A DNA stretch of 64,000 nt from Blastobasis lacticolella. Its lineage: Eukaryota; Arthropoda; Insecta; Lepidoptera; Blastobasidae. Below are positions 11,236 through 23,574 of the stretch, one piece after another. The notes beneath the pieces were generated by a model. That model was not told where the DNA came from, ran no database searches, and worked only from the letters and a program-made list of their open reading frames with translations. The DNA lies in contig LR990041.1 in the NCBI GenBank assembly GCA_905147135.1, positions 248,001-312,000 of the forward strand, written 5' to 3'. Numbering within the stretch: position 1 is the first letter of the stretch; every line of letters begins with the position of its first letter. The translations under genes were made by a program, and so were the position numbers.

Positions 11236-11989
11236 AGCAATACAGATCGAATTAAGCTGCTCCACGAAAAAGTGAGCTAACTCATTTGGCAAACCCACGC
11301 GGGCTGCGCTACGTCGGACATCCCTATCGGCAGGACGGCATTGGCTTCCTACAATCGCAGTGGTGCGCATTTATGGCCGATTTCAATTAGAGCAGCGCAG
11401 GTGCCGATTGCTACCCTTTATGTGCCCAAGCGACTAACGGCGCGCTGACATCCCGACCGTCTAATTAACGTTAAGATGGTAAAGTCCAATTTTGTGCGAC
11501 GACAGCCGTGTATCACCTTGATAGACCTTTAGAGTCGCGAAGTTCACCAGTGTGTAAGAAGTAAAATAAAATAACATAAATAGAAGTACTTCTGCATATT
11601 GCTGGCAATTGCATAAAATCATCTAATGAGTATTATTTCTGCAATCAAACAGCAAGCGGTGTCGTTGATTCTAGTTTGAAGGTGAGAAGTGTAATTACAG
11701 GCTTGAGGAATATCCGAGAGAAACTTCTAAAAAACGACGTCCAATTAACAAAAAGAAAACAATAATAGAATGTAGTTTTCATTTTATATTTAGCTGAAAT
11801 CATGCATTTAGGTGTGTACATTACCTACTAAAAATGAGCCTGTGTGAGCATAATATTGCATTCGCAAAATCTCACATGAGCAATTAAGTGTTTTTTCACT
11901 GTGAGGACTAAGATCACACGTATTTATTCTTACACGTTTTTTGATATGGATCTCGTTATTTTGACACGATATATGAGCAGCTTATTACG

Positions 11990-12205
11990 TTGGAGCGTCG
12001 GTGCCCAGATAGTTAAGGAGTCCAACTCGTAAACAAGAGGTCCCCGGTACGAATCCCAGTGCCGCCATGTATAAATGACTCGTTTCTGAGTGTTGTATAT
12101 TGATTGAGCACGGAGGTCACGGAGGTCAGATGGCAGCTGCTCCACTGTAAACACCTGATGACCCCGGGCCCTGGAGCGCAACCAGGAGATTATTTATAAT
12201 TATTA
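11990..12205 (+). mobile_element. SINE family A copy, internally deleted
   Basis: The tRNA-like head (GGAGTCCAACTCGTAAACAA, then GGTACGAATCCC) and the junction TGCCGCCATGTATAAATGAC are present. The body jumps from the TTTCTGAGT region to the GGAGGTCAGATGGCAGCTGC region, and the 3' end CCCTGGAGCGCAACCAGGA is kept. Confidence 0.65.
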
Positions 12206-12764
12206 TATGAGCTTATTGCGTTCACTTGACCTCTCAAGGACAAACTGTACCGATAATCCGTTCACCAGCTAATTACGTATATCGTAGTCACTTATTCTAA
12301 TTCGGCGATAATCTGTCTAAGTTGGATGCGAGCCAGCGCAGCGCTGGGAACGATCAATCGCAGCGTTCGCCCCAGCTGGACTCCCCTCGCACTTCATTTA
12401 TTTATTATGCCCAAGTTGATGTATCGGAATTTGGTGGAACCCTACTCGTTCTAAATTCTCTTTTTTACAAGCTACCAGGGCAGGCGAGTCGGACATTGAA
12501 CAGGGTGGACATTCGATTTACAAATCTGCACGCAATAAATACAGAACCGCAGGGATAACAAAGTAAGCAAAGCTTGTGTTATCGTTGCCAGAAAACTGAT
12601 AAACTACTTATATTATATTTTTAAATAAATACTACAAACTTAACCACTTTCAAACACTTCCCTCTACCCTTACTTTGTCCTTTTTCACCAATTAATAGAA
12701 AGTGACATTGGAGTCCTTTATTTGCAGAGTCTAACAAAACTAACCCCAATGCTAGATTAGAAAA

Positions 12765-12875
12765 ATAGGCTGCCAACCCGTCCGCTAAGCGTGGAGATTA
12801 TAACAAAAACCTTCCACTAATGTGGTGGAGGTTAAAGACCAGCAGTAGACAGTTACAGACTGTGTACGTAAATAG
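12765..12875 (+). mobile_element. RTE-type 3' tail fragment
   Basis: GCTGCCAACCCGTCCGCTAA, GCGTGGAGATTATAAC and CTTCCACTAATGTGGTGGAG belong to the family seen at 14930-15165 and 43765-44020. Confidence 0.5.
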
Positions 12876-13384
12876 TACGGAGTGATTATGAAAACTGAAT
12901 AGACAAAAATGTGATTCATCCTTCATCCTCATACCACTTCCAAAATATGCCAACTGAAGAAGTATTCTGTTACAAAACGAAAGGTATAAAGACGAAGAAA
13001 CTATTTCTCGCGATTTATTTTTAGTTTCTGTACCTAACTCTCAGTGCCAATACGAGTTTTCCAAAAGTATGAAGAAGGACTATAGAAACTAATCAGTAAG
13101 TAACTGAAATAGCTTTTGGCTTTTATTAATAACTATTAATAGCTTGCATTGTGACTGACTCCATTGTTTTCGTTTAAGTTTATGGCCGTTTTTAGAACAC
13201 TAAATACTTTTAACAAATGAAATTTATTTTTAATGCCAAGCCATATGATCAACACTAATAATTTTATATGCTATGGTATGTGCGTTAAAAGACACTTATT
13301 TTCTTTCTTTTTGTTTATTTATGTTATTAGTAATACGTACTAATCAGTCATTTGATTTATATGTCATGGTGCTTGAATTTTCCA

Positions 13385-13455
13385 TACAACTAAGGTGGTA
13401 AAAAAGCTTACGGACTGCCAGATAGAAAGCAGTCACCGGTGCCTAAGCCTGTTCA
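13385..13455 (+). repeat. Dispersed repeat, short copy
   Basis: AAGGTGGTAAAAAAGCTTAC then GACTGCCAGATAGAAAGCAG is the reverse complement of the segment at 1855-1940. Confidence 0.55.
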
Positions 13456-13559
13456 AAAACAGTCCATCCACTCCAGCCAGTCACTCACTCAGATCTCAGA
13501 CTAGAAAGGTAAGAAACAACCAATAAACAACCCGCCGCCGTCCCGTAGCCCGATGCATA

Positions 13560-13708
13560 ACGATTGTAGGACTAGGAAGCGACCGTAATCGGGGTAATAG
13601 CGGGCGGCGCGGGGGGGTGCAGCGTCGCCATGGCAACCGCCCCCGCCTAATCAATTGCAGAAATATGTACGCGCCGGCCACCCCGCGCCCGCACCCCGCA
13701 CCCCGCGC

Positions 13709-13740
<32 letters not shown>

Positions 13741-13800
13741 GGCCACATCTCATGCCGCGACAGCCGCGACACCATTGTGCGGGCTTCGGACGGCTGGAGG
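13560..13800. repeat. GC-rich islet with (CCGCGC)n run
   Basis: An imperfect CCCGCG/CGCGCC tandem at about 13695-13745 produces fortuitous Pro/Arg/Ala-rich open frames on both strands (13496-13888). They have no gene features. The 5' part contains CCATGGCAACCGCCCC. Confidence 0.45.
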
Positions 13801-13819
13801 GCTAGCTTATGAGCCAAGA

Positions 13820-14925
13820 TATGATTGCCGATATATTTGCTACTTTTGCAGTCGTAAAGGTACGGGTTTTAGACATGTTTATATGTAAGTCGATGGATGA
13901 ATGATGCTCAACGTAACATATTTCCTGTAACAAAATGCTAAACTTAAGCGTTGTTACTGTGGGGACTAAGTTAGTATTGTAATCTCGTGGCAGAAACGCT
14001 TGTCAATTTACAAAAAAGCCTACCAGTTTGACCGCTATCTTTTAGTTGAATAATATGAAAAATAGCACGATATAATTAAGTGAAGTTAGACCCTCAAACG
14101 ACGTAATTGCATGAGAGATGTATGAATGTGGAAGAGGTGTGCCAGTATCGTAGCTTGTGGCACGCAATAGTTTCTGCCTACCCCTATGGGACACGGGCGT
14201 GAGTGTGTATGTATGTTTATAGAAATAACTAGACAGTATTATAAATAGGAACTAGGCAGCAGAACTAGCAGAACGCCCCCCTCCTCGTACCCCTCGCCAT
14301 TATACGGGCTTTGGAGTTCGGTTAAGTTTTCAGAATTAGGAGACGACGAGAGTTTCGTATATACATCGATTGTTGATATCTTACAATTTGTTTAAGACCT
14401 ACAACAGGATCGGAACGAGAAACTGTGTCCCGTACTGGACAAATACCTAATGCATATTATGGTAATTTATTCCTAATCGTAGTAAGTAAAAGTAAGTATT
14501 TGATAGATTCTTCAAACGCTTTCAAAAGATACTCATGCAAGAATAAAAAATGAAACAACAAAATAATTTATCATTGTCAACCTCTATAATGCAATATTAC
14601 ATGCCACTACAATAGAACGATCATCACACTAAAAACTTCACACAAAAATAAAGATACAAAAAATATGATTTCCTTAACACCTTTAGCGTTGATGTCTTCG
14701 GAATGGTCGTAGTGCGGCGTAGGCGCCTACGAGATGCGTAGCTCACGTCCTGGAACGAATTTATAATGTGGTTCCAATGACACTCTGTCTAAAATGCAAA
14801 TGCATTCATTCGTTTCCCCCGAAATGGTAGGGCAAAGCGAAAAGTTAAAATTCGTAGATGTGCTACGGAGGTGCTACGAAAGTAAGGCTTGGAGATTTGT
14901 AGTGATTAAAATTAAAAAAGGTAAA
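13820..14925. other. Gene-free AT-rich region
   Basis: Contains a diverged GTTTCTGCCTACCCCTATGG motif common in lepidopteran intergenic DNA and an ATGCAAATGCATT octamer-like dyad at 14791-14803. Nothing else is recognised. Confidence 0.3.
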
Positions 14926-14929
14926 ATAA

Positions 14930-15165
14930 AAATAGCCGTGTGGTGGCCTGCAGAGTTGAATAGCACCAACCCCTTACACTCGTGGGTGTCGTACAAGGCG
15001 ACTATTGTTTTCGAGACAAAAGATCTAGAGTCTCCGTAGACTGAAAACTGGGAAGCAGCGTTTTCCATTTTTATATTTATAACACTGCGATCTCCAACCC
15101 GCCTGCCAAGCGTGGAGATGCCCAAAGTACTGCAGTTAACTGTTATGGGCTTAATTGATGATGAA
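14930..15165 (+). mobile_element. RTE-type 3' tail repeat
   Basis: GAATAGCACCAACCCCTTAC, GTGTCGTACAAGGCGACTA, CGAGACAAAAGATCTAGAGT and CCGCCTGCCAAGCGTGGAGA, ending in TTGATGATGA. It is about 85% identical by eye to 43765-44020. A (TGA)n end is typical for RTE-mobilised sequences. Confidence 0.65.
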
Positions 15166-15504
15166 AATTAAAATGTTAGTTTTCGGTTAATTTTGGGTTA
15201 CATTTTGTTTAAAATTAATCTCTATAATATTTCTCAGTAAGATTTAGGTATGAGGAATACAAAAATTCAAAGCGGTCAGCACACGAGTCTTACTTACACG
15301 TATCATCATAATATTTCATCATACATTTTCCTCCACGCCACGAGCGTCGTTTCGGGGAACCTTGGGAATTGCCGAGGATTGTTTCGGGGAACCAGCGCCT
15401 TTTGACAACCATAAGCATAACACCACCATACCAACTCGGGATCGCCTGGAACAGAAAAAGAAATACGGTTTGAACCTTCACCCATAGGCCTTAATAATCA
15501 TCAG

Positions 15505-15560
15505 GGTCCGCCTTGACCATGATCCAGGATTTGGTAGATAAGTAATTACAGGTACATTAC
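15505..15560 (-). mobile_element. SINE family A fragment
   Basis: GGTCCGCCTTGACCATGATC followed by CAGGATTTGGTAGAT (plus strand) is the reverse of the family body. The tRNA-like head is missing. Confidence 0.6.
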
Positions 15561-15594
15561 AATTACGCATTTATATTTGTAGTAAAGTGAATAA

Positions 15595-15910
15595 CCTTAG
15601 CTTAGGACTGGAACACATTGCCTGCGAGTGTGTTCCCTAACTATTATAATATGGACGCCTTCAAGGCTAGAGTGAATAGGCTGTTCCTAGACAGTCATGA
15701 TCCATCTTCGGCTGCATCGTCACTTACCTCCAGGTGTGAAGCCGGTCAAGTGCGTGCTAGTTTGTATCAAAAAACCCTACGGCAACTGTTTAAATCTCAG
15801 CGCAATCTTCACATTAAAGGTAAAGGTAAACCCGTGGGAGCATTGCGCCCAACTCTGTCGCCAACAGAACGCATCGTTCATCTCCGCGGAACATTAGCAA
15901 CACGACCGCA
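15595..15910 (+). pseudogene. LINE 3' end fragment (LPASVFP type)
   Basis: The frame reads WNTLPASVFPNYYNMDAFKA and RVNRLFLDSHDPSSAASSLT, the usual C-terminus of a CR1/Jockey-type LINE, and then continues into non-LINE sequence to 15917. It is a partner of the fragment at 28205-28400. Confidence 0.55.
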
Positions 15911-15964
15911 GCCATAAACAATAGTTATTCTTATTGCTATTTACATAAGATATGAGTGCACATG

Positions 15965-16110
15965 ACAGCGGGGTGGGGGCGAGCGGGGGAGAGAAGGGGG
16001 CAGAAGGGGGTAAAGGGGGGGCGGATGCAAGCGGGCTCCCGCCGCCCGCAATTAATTGATAATGCCGCGCCCGCGCAATATCGCCACACCTGCGGCTGAA
16101 GGCTAAGATT
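15965..16110. other. GC-rich islet with palindrome CAATTAATTG
   Basis: A G-rich tract (15968-16022) leads to GCCCGCAATTAATTGATAAT and CGCCACACCTGCGGC. CAATTAATTG (16049-16058) is a paired homeodomain-type site and CACCTG an E-box. Confidence 0.3.
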
Positions 16111-16379
16111 AACATTGTTTATCGCTCCACTATTAATCGTTTGTTTAATCTCGACGCAATGGCGCGAGAAACTAATTATGGCCGCTCAATTATGTTACCC
16201 TCACCGTTATGTTACCCCAGTAACTAGAATAACCCTCAAAAATGGAGCACTCTCCATTAGACGACTCAAAAGTCTTATTCAAAATCGCTACGGAAGGCAA
16301 ACGAGCGTGCCCGCTATTCTATTACCGGCCCCCAGGAATAAATTCCATCGGAGCGCAATAATAATAAAAAAATGTCGAG

Positions 16380-16760
16380 AGCTTGTCGCGTGCAAAAGAC
16401 GTGCGGTCACGCGTCCCCTCCCCCGCTGGATATAATATGCATTATGCGAAATCCGGAGCGGGCGCGGGCGCGGGCGCGGCGGGGCGGGGGCGGCGGGGGC
16501 GCGGGGGCGGCCTGCACTCTCGAGATAACGCTCGGTATTAATCATAGTATTATCGGCCGGTGGCGGCGTCTTTGTTATGACACCGCGTTATTGCAGTTTT
16601 TCTCTATCTACCCTCGCACGGCCGTTTGGAGAGTGAATTTTCCGGGACAGATGTTTTAGCGGTGCGCCCGCGCCAATAAAACATTCAATATCATTATTAT
16701 GCCCGCCGATGGAGCCATAAGCCGCGGCCGTAAACCCAGCCGCCCCTGCGCCAGGCGTCT
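16380..16760. other. GC-rich islet with (GGGCGC)n run
   Basis: GGAGCGGGCGCGGGCGCGGG continues to 16512. TTATTATGCCCGCCGATG and GCCATAAGCCGCGGCC lie at 16695-16730. ATAATATGCATTATGCG (16430) contains a dyad. No gene is recognisable. Confidence 0.3.
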
Positions 16761-17214
16761 TGAATTTAAATAGCGCTTGACTACATCACATTTTATAGTT
16801 TAGACAAGCTGTGAAGCTCACACCCTTGTAACTTTGGCTTCAAGTGCTTTTCACATCGATAATGTAGGTACTCCTAAACTAACGCTTTTAGCGTAATTTT
16901 AAAGCAAATAGCGACAAGTTCCAGCTTTCTACCGGAACAAAACATACGGAAAAAGCATCCATTGGCAAAAACAAAACTTTTTTGAAAATCAGTTACATAC
17001 GTAGCTTAGATTAGGAGACGAAAATCGACTTGATGCCGATTAGGTATTTGTTTTCTTCAGTGGACATTCCTTCTGTATTGCCAAAATTGACACAAGAATT
17101 TAAAAACCTAAATTTAATTTCGCAATTGTTCCTAACTGAATAGGATATTGACCATCAGATGAAATGGCGTAGTGGCGGAGATAACTGATATGTTCGTAGC
17201 ATTAGAATCCAGTA

Positions 17215-17500
17215 TAAAGGTAGGGTAGTGCGTCGTGAGCAGGCACCCCGCGATAAGGCGAGGGCGCGTCACTCAGCGGCGCGACGCGCGTTTTCCGCGG
17301 AGTTAGTCAGGAGGCCGCGGTGACTGGCTCAATTGGAGGCATCGGAGCTCGTATCTCCCGCCGGCGCAACAATTTGTGTATGATTAATGGCTGGAGCGCC
17401 GGAAATCTGGCCGCCCGCCTCCCGGGACCGTTTCAAACTATAAAAGTTAGAGCGGGGCCGACGCGCGCCAGCAGACGTGAGTTATGATGCCGAAACGTAC
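17215..17500 (+). promoter_or_regulatory. GC-rich islet with TATA box (candidate core promoter)
   Basis: TATAAAAG (17439-17446) ends a GC-rich stretch of about 220 bp. About 33-38 nt downstream is AGACG, which fits the insect DPE consensus although its position is too close to be sure. A short frame starting ATGATGCCGAAACGTACC follows at 17484 and stops after 24 codons. No start-site initiator is evident. Confidence 0.3.
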
Positions 17501-17879
17501 CTACGACTCGTTTACTGACTACTATGTAGGTGTGCAGGTGTATTATTTGGCCGTGTAGTGTCCGGCACCAACCCCTTCTACGCTAAAGGCTAAATCTTAA
17601 GCCTTAATAGACTAGGACATGGGCAGCCTGAGTTTTCCATCCGCTAAAACGCGGAGTCTCCAGTCGAAAGTGTACTGTGAACACGCGTTGTTGACCGATA
17701 GAAATGAAACAGCTACCGCCTTGCATTACTTATTGCTCGCCAAACGGGCACACTCGAACGTGCTACCCGGCTCGCATAAACTCGACAGCTAGAATTACAG
17801 TCCGAAAGGATTATTCACGCATTCCCCTACGCCGGAGGAAAATTGGGCTCTCTTGTACGCACACAGACGCGTCGGGCAG

Positions 17880-18240
17880 TTAGCGTATCTCCATAGCACG
17901 GGTGGGAAGGCGTGCGCTCTGGGATCATTTTTCACGTTTCATGAAGCGCCCGGGCTCGGGGCAGTGGATTAAAATACATTTCGCTCGTCGCCGGTGATGG
18001 ATGGTGCGCGTCCCGAGGGGGGAAAGGGTTGCCTCCCCCTCGCCCCGCGCTCCTCCCGCCCCGTGAGGGGGCTCCTGCCTCGTAATAAACGACGCCAACC
18101 CAACTCTCCTAAACTTATACGTATGAATATCTAATTCCGCGGCCGCCTTGTGTTTCTGGTATATCTTAGATGTGGCAGAGACGTCGGTTATATAACAACG
18201 TTGTCTTCGTAACAGCCCGTCACAGTCCACTTTTGAACTT
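17880..18240. other. GC-rich islet
   Basis: GGGGGGAAAGGGTTGCCTCC and CCCTCGCCCCGCGCTCCTCC at 18015-18060 lie between less biased flanks. The 101-residue minus frame (17925-18230) shows no known motif and is taken as fortuitous. Confidence 0.25.
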
Positions 18241-18772
18241 CAGCCTAGTCTAATAAGAGGAAGGTTCTCTTGACTTTGCAGGTAGGTACAGAAGGTACAT
18301 CACCAATTATGTTAATTATAAACAGTTAATTCTGCTTCCCATAACTAAAATGCTACGGCGAGATTTTAAAACTTTAGTAGGTACCTATACAAATCCATGA
18401 CTAGAGATGAGAAAAGGAAACTGTTTGAAAAAAATGAAAGAAACTTATGTCTAACTGTTTGTGGAGACAGTGGCAAATAAAACAATATCAACAGCGGGCG
18501 AGCTATATATACCACCCATAATTTATATAACCACTTGGTTATTATTTTACGTCTACTTATAATAATTTTCTTCAATGTTAATAATCTACCAGTCTAATGT
18601 TGATAATTAAAATATAATATTAGTCTTAATATAAATATTTAATAATAATATAAATATTAAATAATAACCTTAGAACCAGAATGTTGCCTAAGGTTGTCAT
18701 GAGCTAATTTTATAGAGACTATCCTTATTCAAGTCGAATGTGAAGGGTTATCATAATGAGGTAAACAAGAAT

Positions 18773-18804
18773 AGTGTCAAATATCCAGTGTGATATTTGA
18801 CACT
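18773..18804. repeat. 13-bp hairpin inside a duplicated AT-rich region
   Basis: AGTGTCAAATATC and its exact complement flank CAGTGT. The surrounding segments TATACCACCCATAATTTAT (about 18505) and TATGCCACCCATAATTTAT (about 18835), and two copies of AACCAGAATGT, show a diverged duplication of about 330 bp spacing. Confidence 0.6.
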
Positions 18805-19499
18805 GTTGGTAGTGACCATCAGCGGGTGAGCAATATATGCCACCCATAATTTATGAATAACCACTTGGAACCAGAATGTCATAATAGAGATTATCCTTTG
18901 ACATAGATTCTTGACGAGGCGGTATAAACCTTAGTGGCATAAAACATGCTGACTCTGTCAAGAAGCAAAAAATAATACCTCTGCTAATGGCCCGAGTATA
19001 CATCTCACGATACACGCTGAAATAACGTAACGTCCTCTGAGTGTATACTGTATGTTAGTAATCGGAGCCTCGCCTGAAAAAACACATCAGATAAACACGG
19101 TGTAAGTGAAAGTAAATATGCCAAAAATCATATTTGCTTCGTGTTATTTGGCGGGAAAAAACGGCGCCGCTGACATATCCGCTGTTTGCGGTGACGCGGG
19201 CGCAGGAGGCGCGGCGGGTACCGGCCAATATACACGGCAATGGCCTATTAGATGCTGTATTTGGTGACCGTGTCACATTGAAAGGATAACTGTTAGCGAT
19301 GATACTGTTGTTTGTTGAGGTTGGGGTAGTTCTGTACGTAAAACATTCAGGTTAAATGATAAGGTTGGAATGTTGAATGTTAGGTTCTAATCTAAAAGTC
19401 TTTTGAAATTTGTCTTAATTCGCATCATGCTAGTTTTTTGGAAGGAGTGAAGGAAATTAATCTCTCATGATCGCGATGATATTGACGCCGAAATTGATA

Positions 19500-19855
19500 A
19501 AATTGGGCTCCAGTGACTTTAATCAGTTTTCAGTACCCCTATCTCGATTTCATCACGCGCGAGAGCCGGGCGCGCTATGCTCCAACCATGATCCAGGATT
19601 TGGCAGATCAGGTAATTACAGTGAAGCGACTGCCATCTGACCTCCGTGACCCTGTTAACTTGACCAGATTAGATAATGGGTACACATTTAGCCTCCTGAA
19701 TGTGCAGGTTTCATCACGATGTTTTCCCACACCGTTGGTACATAGGAACCCAGAAAAGAGTCATTGGTATATGGCGGCGCTGATGTTCGAACCCGGTACC
19801 TCTCGCTTACGCGTCGGACCTCCTAATCATTAGGCCACCGACGCGTATAACATTA
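19500..19855 (-). mobile_element. SINE family A, near full length
   Basis: The plus strand shows, in reverse order, the 3' part (CACGCGCGAGAGCCGGG), the body (ACCATGATCCAGGATTTGGC, CTGACCTCCGTGACCCTG), the AGAAAAGAGTCATTGGTA junction, and the head with B box complement GTTCGAACCCG and ATTAGGCCACCGACGCG. Confidence 0.75.
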
Positions 19856-20419
19856 GTTGTAATTTATATAAACTGGAGCTCACGTGTAGGTGACGACTGC
19901 TTCCCTGTTTACATTACCACGTCATCGTCACTTTATATGGTTAGGGCCGGACCACACCATCCGGCCACCATTAGTTGATTGGAAGAGGCCGCTTTGACGC
20001 GCGCACCACACCCGCTAGGCAATGTTGACCTTGTCAATGCGTCCGCACAGGAAATTAGCAAAATGTTACGCAAACAGGGTCTATGACACGCACCCGTAAT
20101 GTCACCTTTTTCCTATAGGTGACAAACAAGGGTTCTGCCTGATCTTAAGCAGTTACTGGCTACACTTGCCTCCTCGTGACTACAACTTTTATACTAGTCG
20201 ACGTTTATCATCATCAACGTTCCATAAAATTCCACAGCTGGCCTCGTACCTCGACATCAATATAGAGTTCTTAAACCTTCTCCATGCTTGGCAGGCGTGT
20301 TGCAGATCGCAGTATTTCAATTATACAACAAGAAATGTAGCTGCCTATTTTCTGGTCTAGAGGTCCAGCTGGTCAACCTCTAAGACTGTACAACGAAGGC
20401 CCGTAAGTAGAAGAATATA

Positions 20420-21820
20420 CAATATTCTACCAAGCAACACGCTTCGTCGGTTTGAGTCCTACCTGCGGAACAGGAGTCAGGCGGTTAGGATCGGCTGTTA
20501 CCAGTCTCGTTTCGCACCCATTCCATCCGGGGTACCACAGGGGTCCCATTTGGGGCCTTTGCTCTTTAATATTTGTCTCTTCGATTACTCGTCCTGCTTC
20601 CGTCATGCATTTTACCTCATGTACGCCGACGATACAAAGATATTCATGCCTATAAAAAGTACCGATGATTACGCAAGATTGCAGCAGGATCTAGATAGAG
20701 TGTCGGAATATTGTACGCGTAACAGTCTGGATCTAAATCTAATAAAAAATGTACGACCATCACTTCTACGAGACAACCACACGCTGTAAACACAACATAC
20801 AGGCTGAACAACGAGATAGTGCAACGTACTAATCAGGTTAGGGATTTGGGAATCATTCTCGACTCGAAGCTTACCTTTACCGCCCACTACGAGTCTATTT
20901 TTGCAAAAGCAACCAGAATGTTGAGTTTCATTTACAGAACAGTTAAGCCCCTTAACTCAGCGTCAGCTTTCAAAATCTTGTATTACGCCTATGTCAGAAG
21001 CGTTCTTGAGTATGCTTCACCTGTCTGGTCCCCAGTCTACGACGTCGGCCGTAATAGATTGGAGTCTGTGCAAAAATCATTTATCAACAGACTAAATTAC
21101 TTGACTTGCATGGCTCCCGGAGATTACACTACTAGTCTGAAGGCTCACGGGATACTCACATTGGAGGATAGGCGTTTCCTGACTAATGCTAGGCTTCTAT
21201 ATGACATTATTCACTCCCGGGTATACAGTCCACGGCTGTTGTCCCGGGTGTTGCTGAGCGCGGGTGACCCGCGCGCACGACGCAGCGGCCGCTGGCCACG
21301 TCTACTCGACCATCGTCGCGCGCGCTTAAATTATGCGTTAGGATCACCGCTCAATAGGGCTATAGATGGATATGAAAAACATTTGTCCAAAACTGTCGAT
21401 ATTTTCCATCTTGACCGCACACCCTTTTTGAGCGGGGTTCTTAAGTTTCTAAAGTCTTGGTAAAGGACGATGATATCATTATTATCAGTGATCACTAGGA
21501 TAGGTATAGGGATACAAATGAACATTCACACAAACACACATACACACACACACATACACACTCACCCACATATTACAAACGTTACACGATATTACTATGT
21601 TCATTTATCATTATTATTTTATCATTGTTATTATTATTTTATCCGTATCATCACTGAACAAATCTATGGGTACTTTGCTGTTTGGTATTCTTAGCTTCAC
21701 TAATCCCATTTGTAAATTGCAGTTTTGTAATTGGCAGTACCACTTTTATCTGTATCTGATTGTAAACAAATGTACATTGCTGTAAGACTGTGAAATAAAT
21801 AAATAAAATAAATAAAATTT
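20420..21820 (+). pseudogene. CR1/Jockey-type LINE, 5' truncated and frameshifted
   Basis: The sequence starts inside the RT (FESYLRNRSQAVRI), passes motif B SGVPQGSHLGPLLFNI and motif C YADD (near 20620), and continues after a frame change into a 214-residue open stretch (20819-21463) with VRDLGIILDSKL, YVRSVLEYASPVW and the closing FLSGVLKFLKSW. There are at least two frame changes between 20450 and 20820. A 3' UTR with a (CA)n run (21522-21562) leads to a tail of AAATAAATAAAATAAATAAA at about 21795-21818. Motif A and the endonuclease are gone. Confidence 0.8.
21522..21562. repeat. (CA)n microsatellite in LINE 3' UTR
   Basis: Imperfect CACACA/ACACAT run of about 40 bp lying between the LINE stop codon and its 3' tail. 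Confidence 0.85.
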
Positions 21821-22489
21821 AGCTCACGTTGTCTAGTTCTATAAACAAGAAATTTCACTTTGCACGATTTTTCCTATTTGCCAGTTTTCCCAAGTTCCAG
21901 GTTGTTCCCCAAATATTTATTCGTTCAAGGATATTGGAAAAAATATAAATTTGAATTTCCAATTTGATTGCGAACACAAGAAACACCTTTTTTCTGTTCC
22001 ATGAAAAAAACAGTATTGAAATCGATCTCATCGTTCTCGTGTTGAGCTTACGTAGTATAGAATAGAAAAAGGCAACGAGCGAGAACTCGAGCGAGTACAA
22101 TCACCGCCGCCTCGATACAACCGAAGAAGTTGCAGATGAATTGCTGACCTTTGATGAAGGTGTACTACGAAGGTTCGTTTCTTGAAGATTCCACGATTCG
22201 CAAATACCACTGCAGGATGTCCGTCTCATAGCGTACACGACGGAAACTTTCTTGCAAAGTTTAAGTACGATGGTAGACCACCACTTATCCAGTGGTTCCA
22301 TTCAGTTTCCACCTGTGACAGCTCAAAATTAAAAAATAATAATATCTTGTCTATAATCCAAGGCACAACGTATCTCCTCAGTGCCAGAAAACATACACCG
22401 TACACACGCGCCTCGAACACAAAAGCAAAACACCAGGTGCAGATAGAAAACGACACTTTAAAAATGCATGTCACAATGCCTATCGCGCA

Positions 22490-22940
22490 ATAGGAGCGCG
22501 TCAAAAGCCGCGCGTCGCGTGCCCTCGACTAAACGCAACGCTAAAAAACAGCTGCAACAGCAAAAAGGGTTGCGGAAGGGTTGCACGACCCTCGCGGCGA
22601 GATCCTAGCCCTATTCCTAGCGGCACACGCTTATCAAATCGCCGCGTGAGCTACACCCTTTCTATATGCAAAGCGCCAATAAAAAACGGCGGCGCGTGCA
22701 TGCGCGGTCTGATTTTAAACTGATTTGAATATAGAACATTTACATACGCGTGTGGTCGCGCCGCCATTGGCTGATTTGCGTACGGAGGTGCGCAGTGCGC
22801 CGGCGTGGCGGTTTTAAAGTGACACTTTACAGCCGCCGCGTTTGATTCGCTGCCGCCGGTTCCGGCCCTAGCCTGATATAATAACACTCGCCAATACCGG
22901 CTCGCGACGTCGAGCCTACTTTTTAGCGGCGGCAGATTTG
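22490..22940. other. GC-rich islet
   Basis: Alternating CG-rich runs (CGCGTCGCGTGCCCTCGAC, CGCGTGCATGCGCGGTCTG) and ATTTGCATGATATTATCAT (22935), which has an octamer-like ATTTGCAT. The open frame at 22651-22887 on the minus strand has no support. Confidence 0.3.
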
Positions 22941-23574
22941 CATGATATTATCATATTGCTCGTAAGGCCACGATACTGGCTTCTTGATATGCAAGTTTTG
23001 TTACTTTTTGTTATACTATTCTCGGATTAGACTCTCTACTCCAGTGCTCAGTTCCACTTAAGTTTTCCAGCTTTAGATTCCCATAAATAAAATTCTTGAA
23101 TTTAGACAGCAAAATCAGAGATTTAGTTCAAAATCTATAATTTGAATTACTATTCTGTCATGGCTGTAATAGCATACTGCCTAATATTGATTTACGTCAT
23201 AGATAAAAACTATTGCAATAACTACGAGCATAAATATTATACCTAAAGTTTCATTTTTCAATTTTCTATCCACAACCATTTTTCTCTGAAGTCCTACCTA
23301 CCTATAAAGATACCTACAAATTATTTAAATAGGTAAGGACCAGACAAGTAACGTAACTCACAACCTTAATATGAGTACCCGTCCAATACATGGTAGATAG
23401 GTACACGCGGCTAACTGCCTCTCCACGGCGGAGTTTTAACAATTTCGTTAAGACCAACAAGAGCGACTCGCCTACGGCAAACATTGCTTCAAAGTTCTTT
23501 TATTTCAGCCGGGATTGTAGACCTCATTAGGGGAAAGTCCTCCGTCCCTTTGTAGTACAATCAGTCTAGTGGAG

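Noticed and set aside
13496..13888. Gly/Arg- and Pro/Ala-rich frames
   Set aside because: Produced by the (CCGCGC)n simple repeat.
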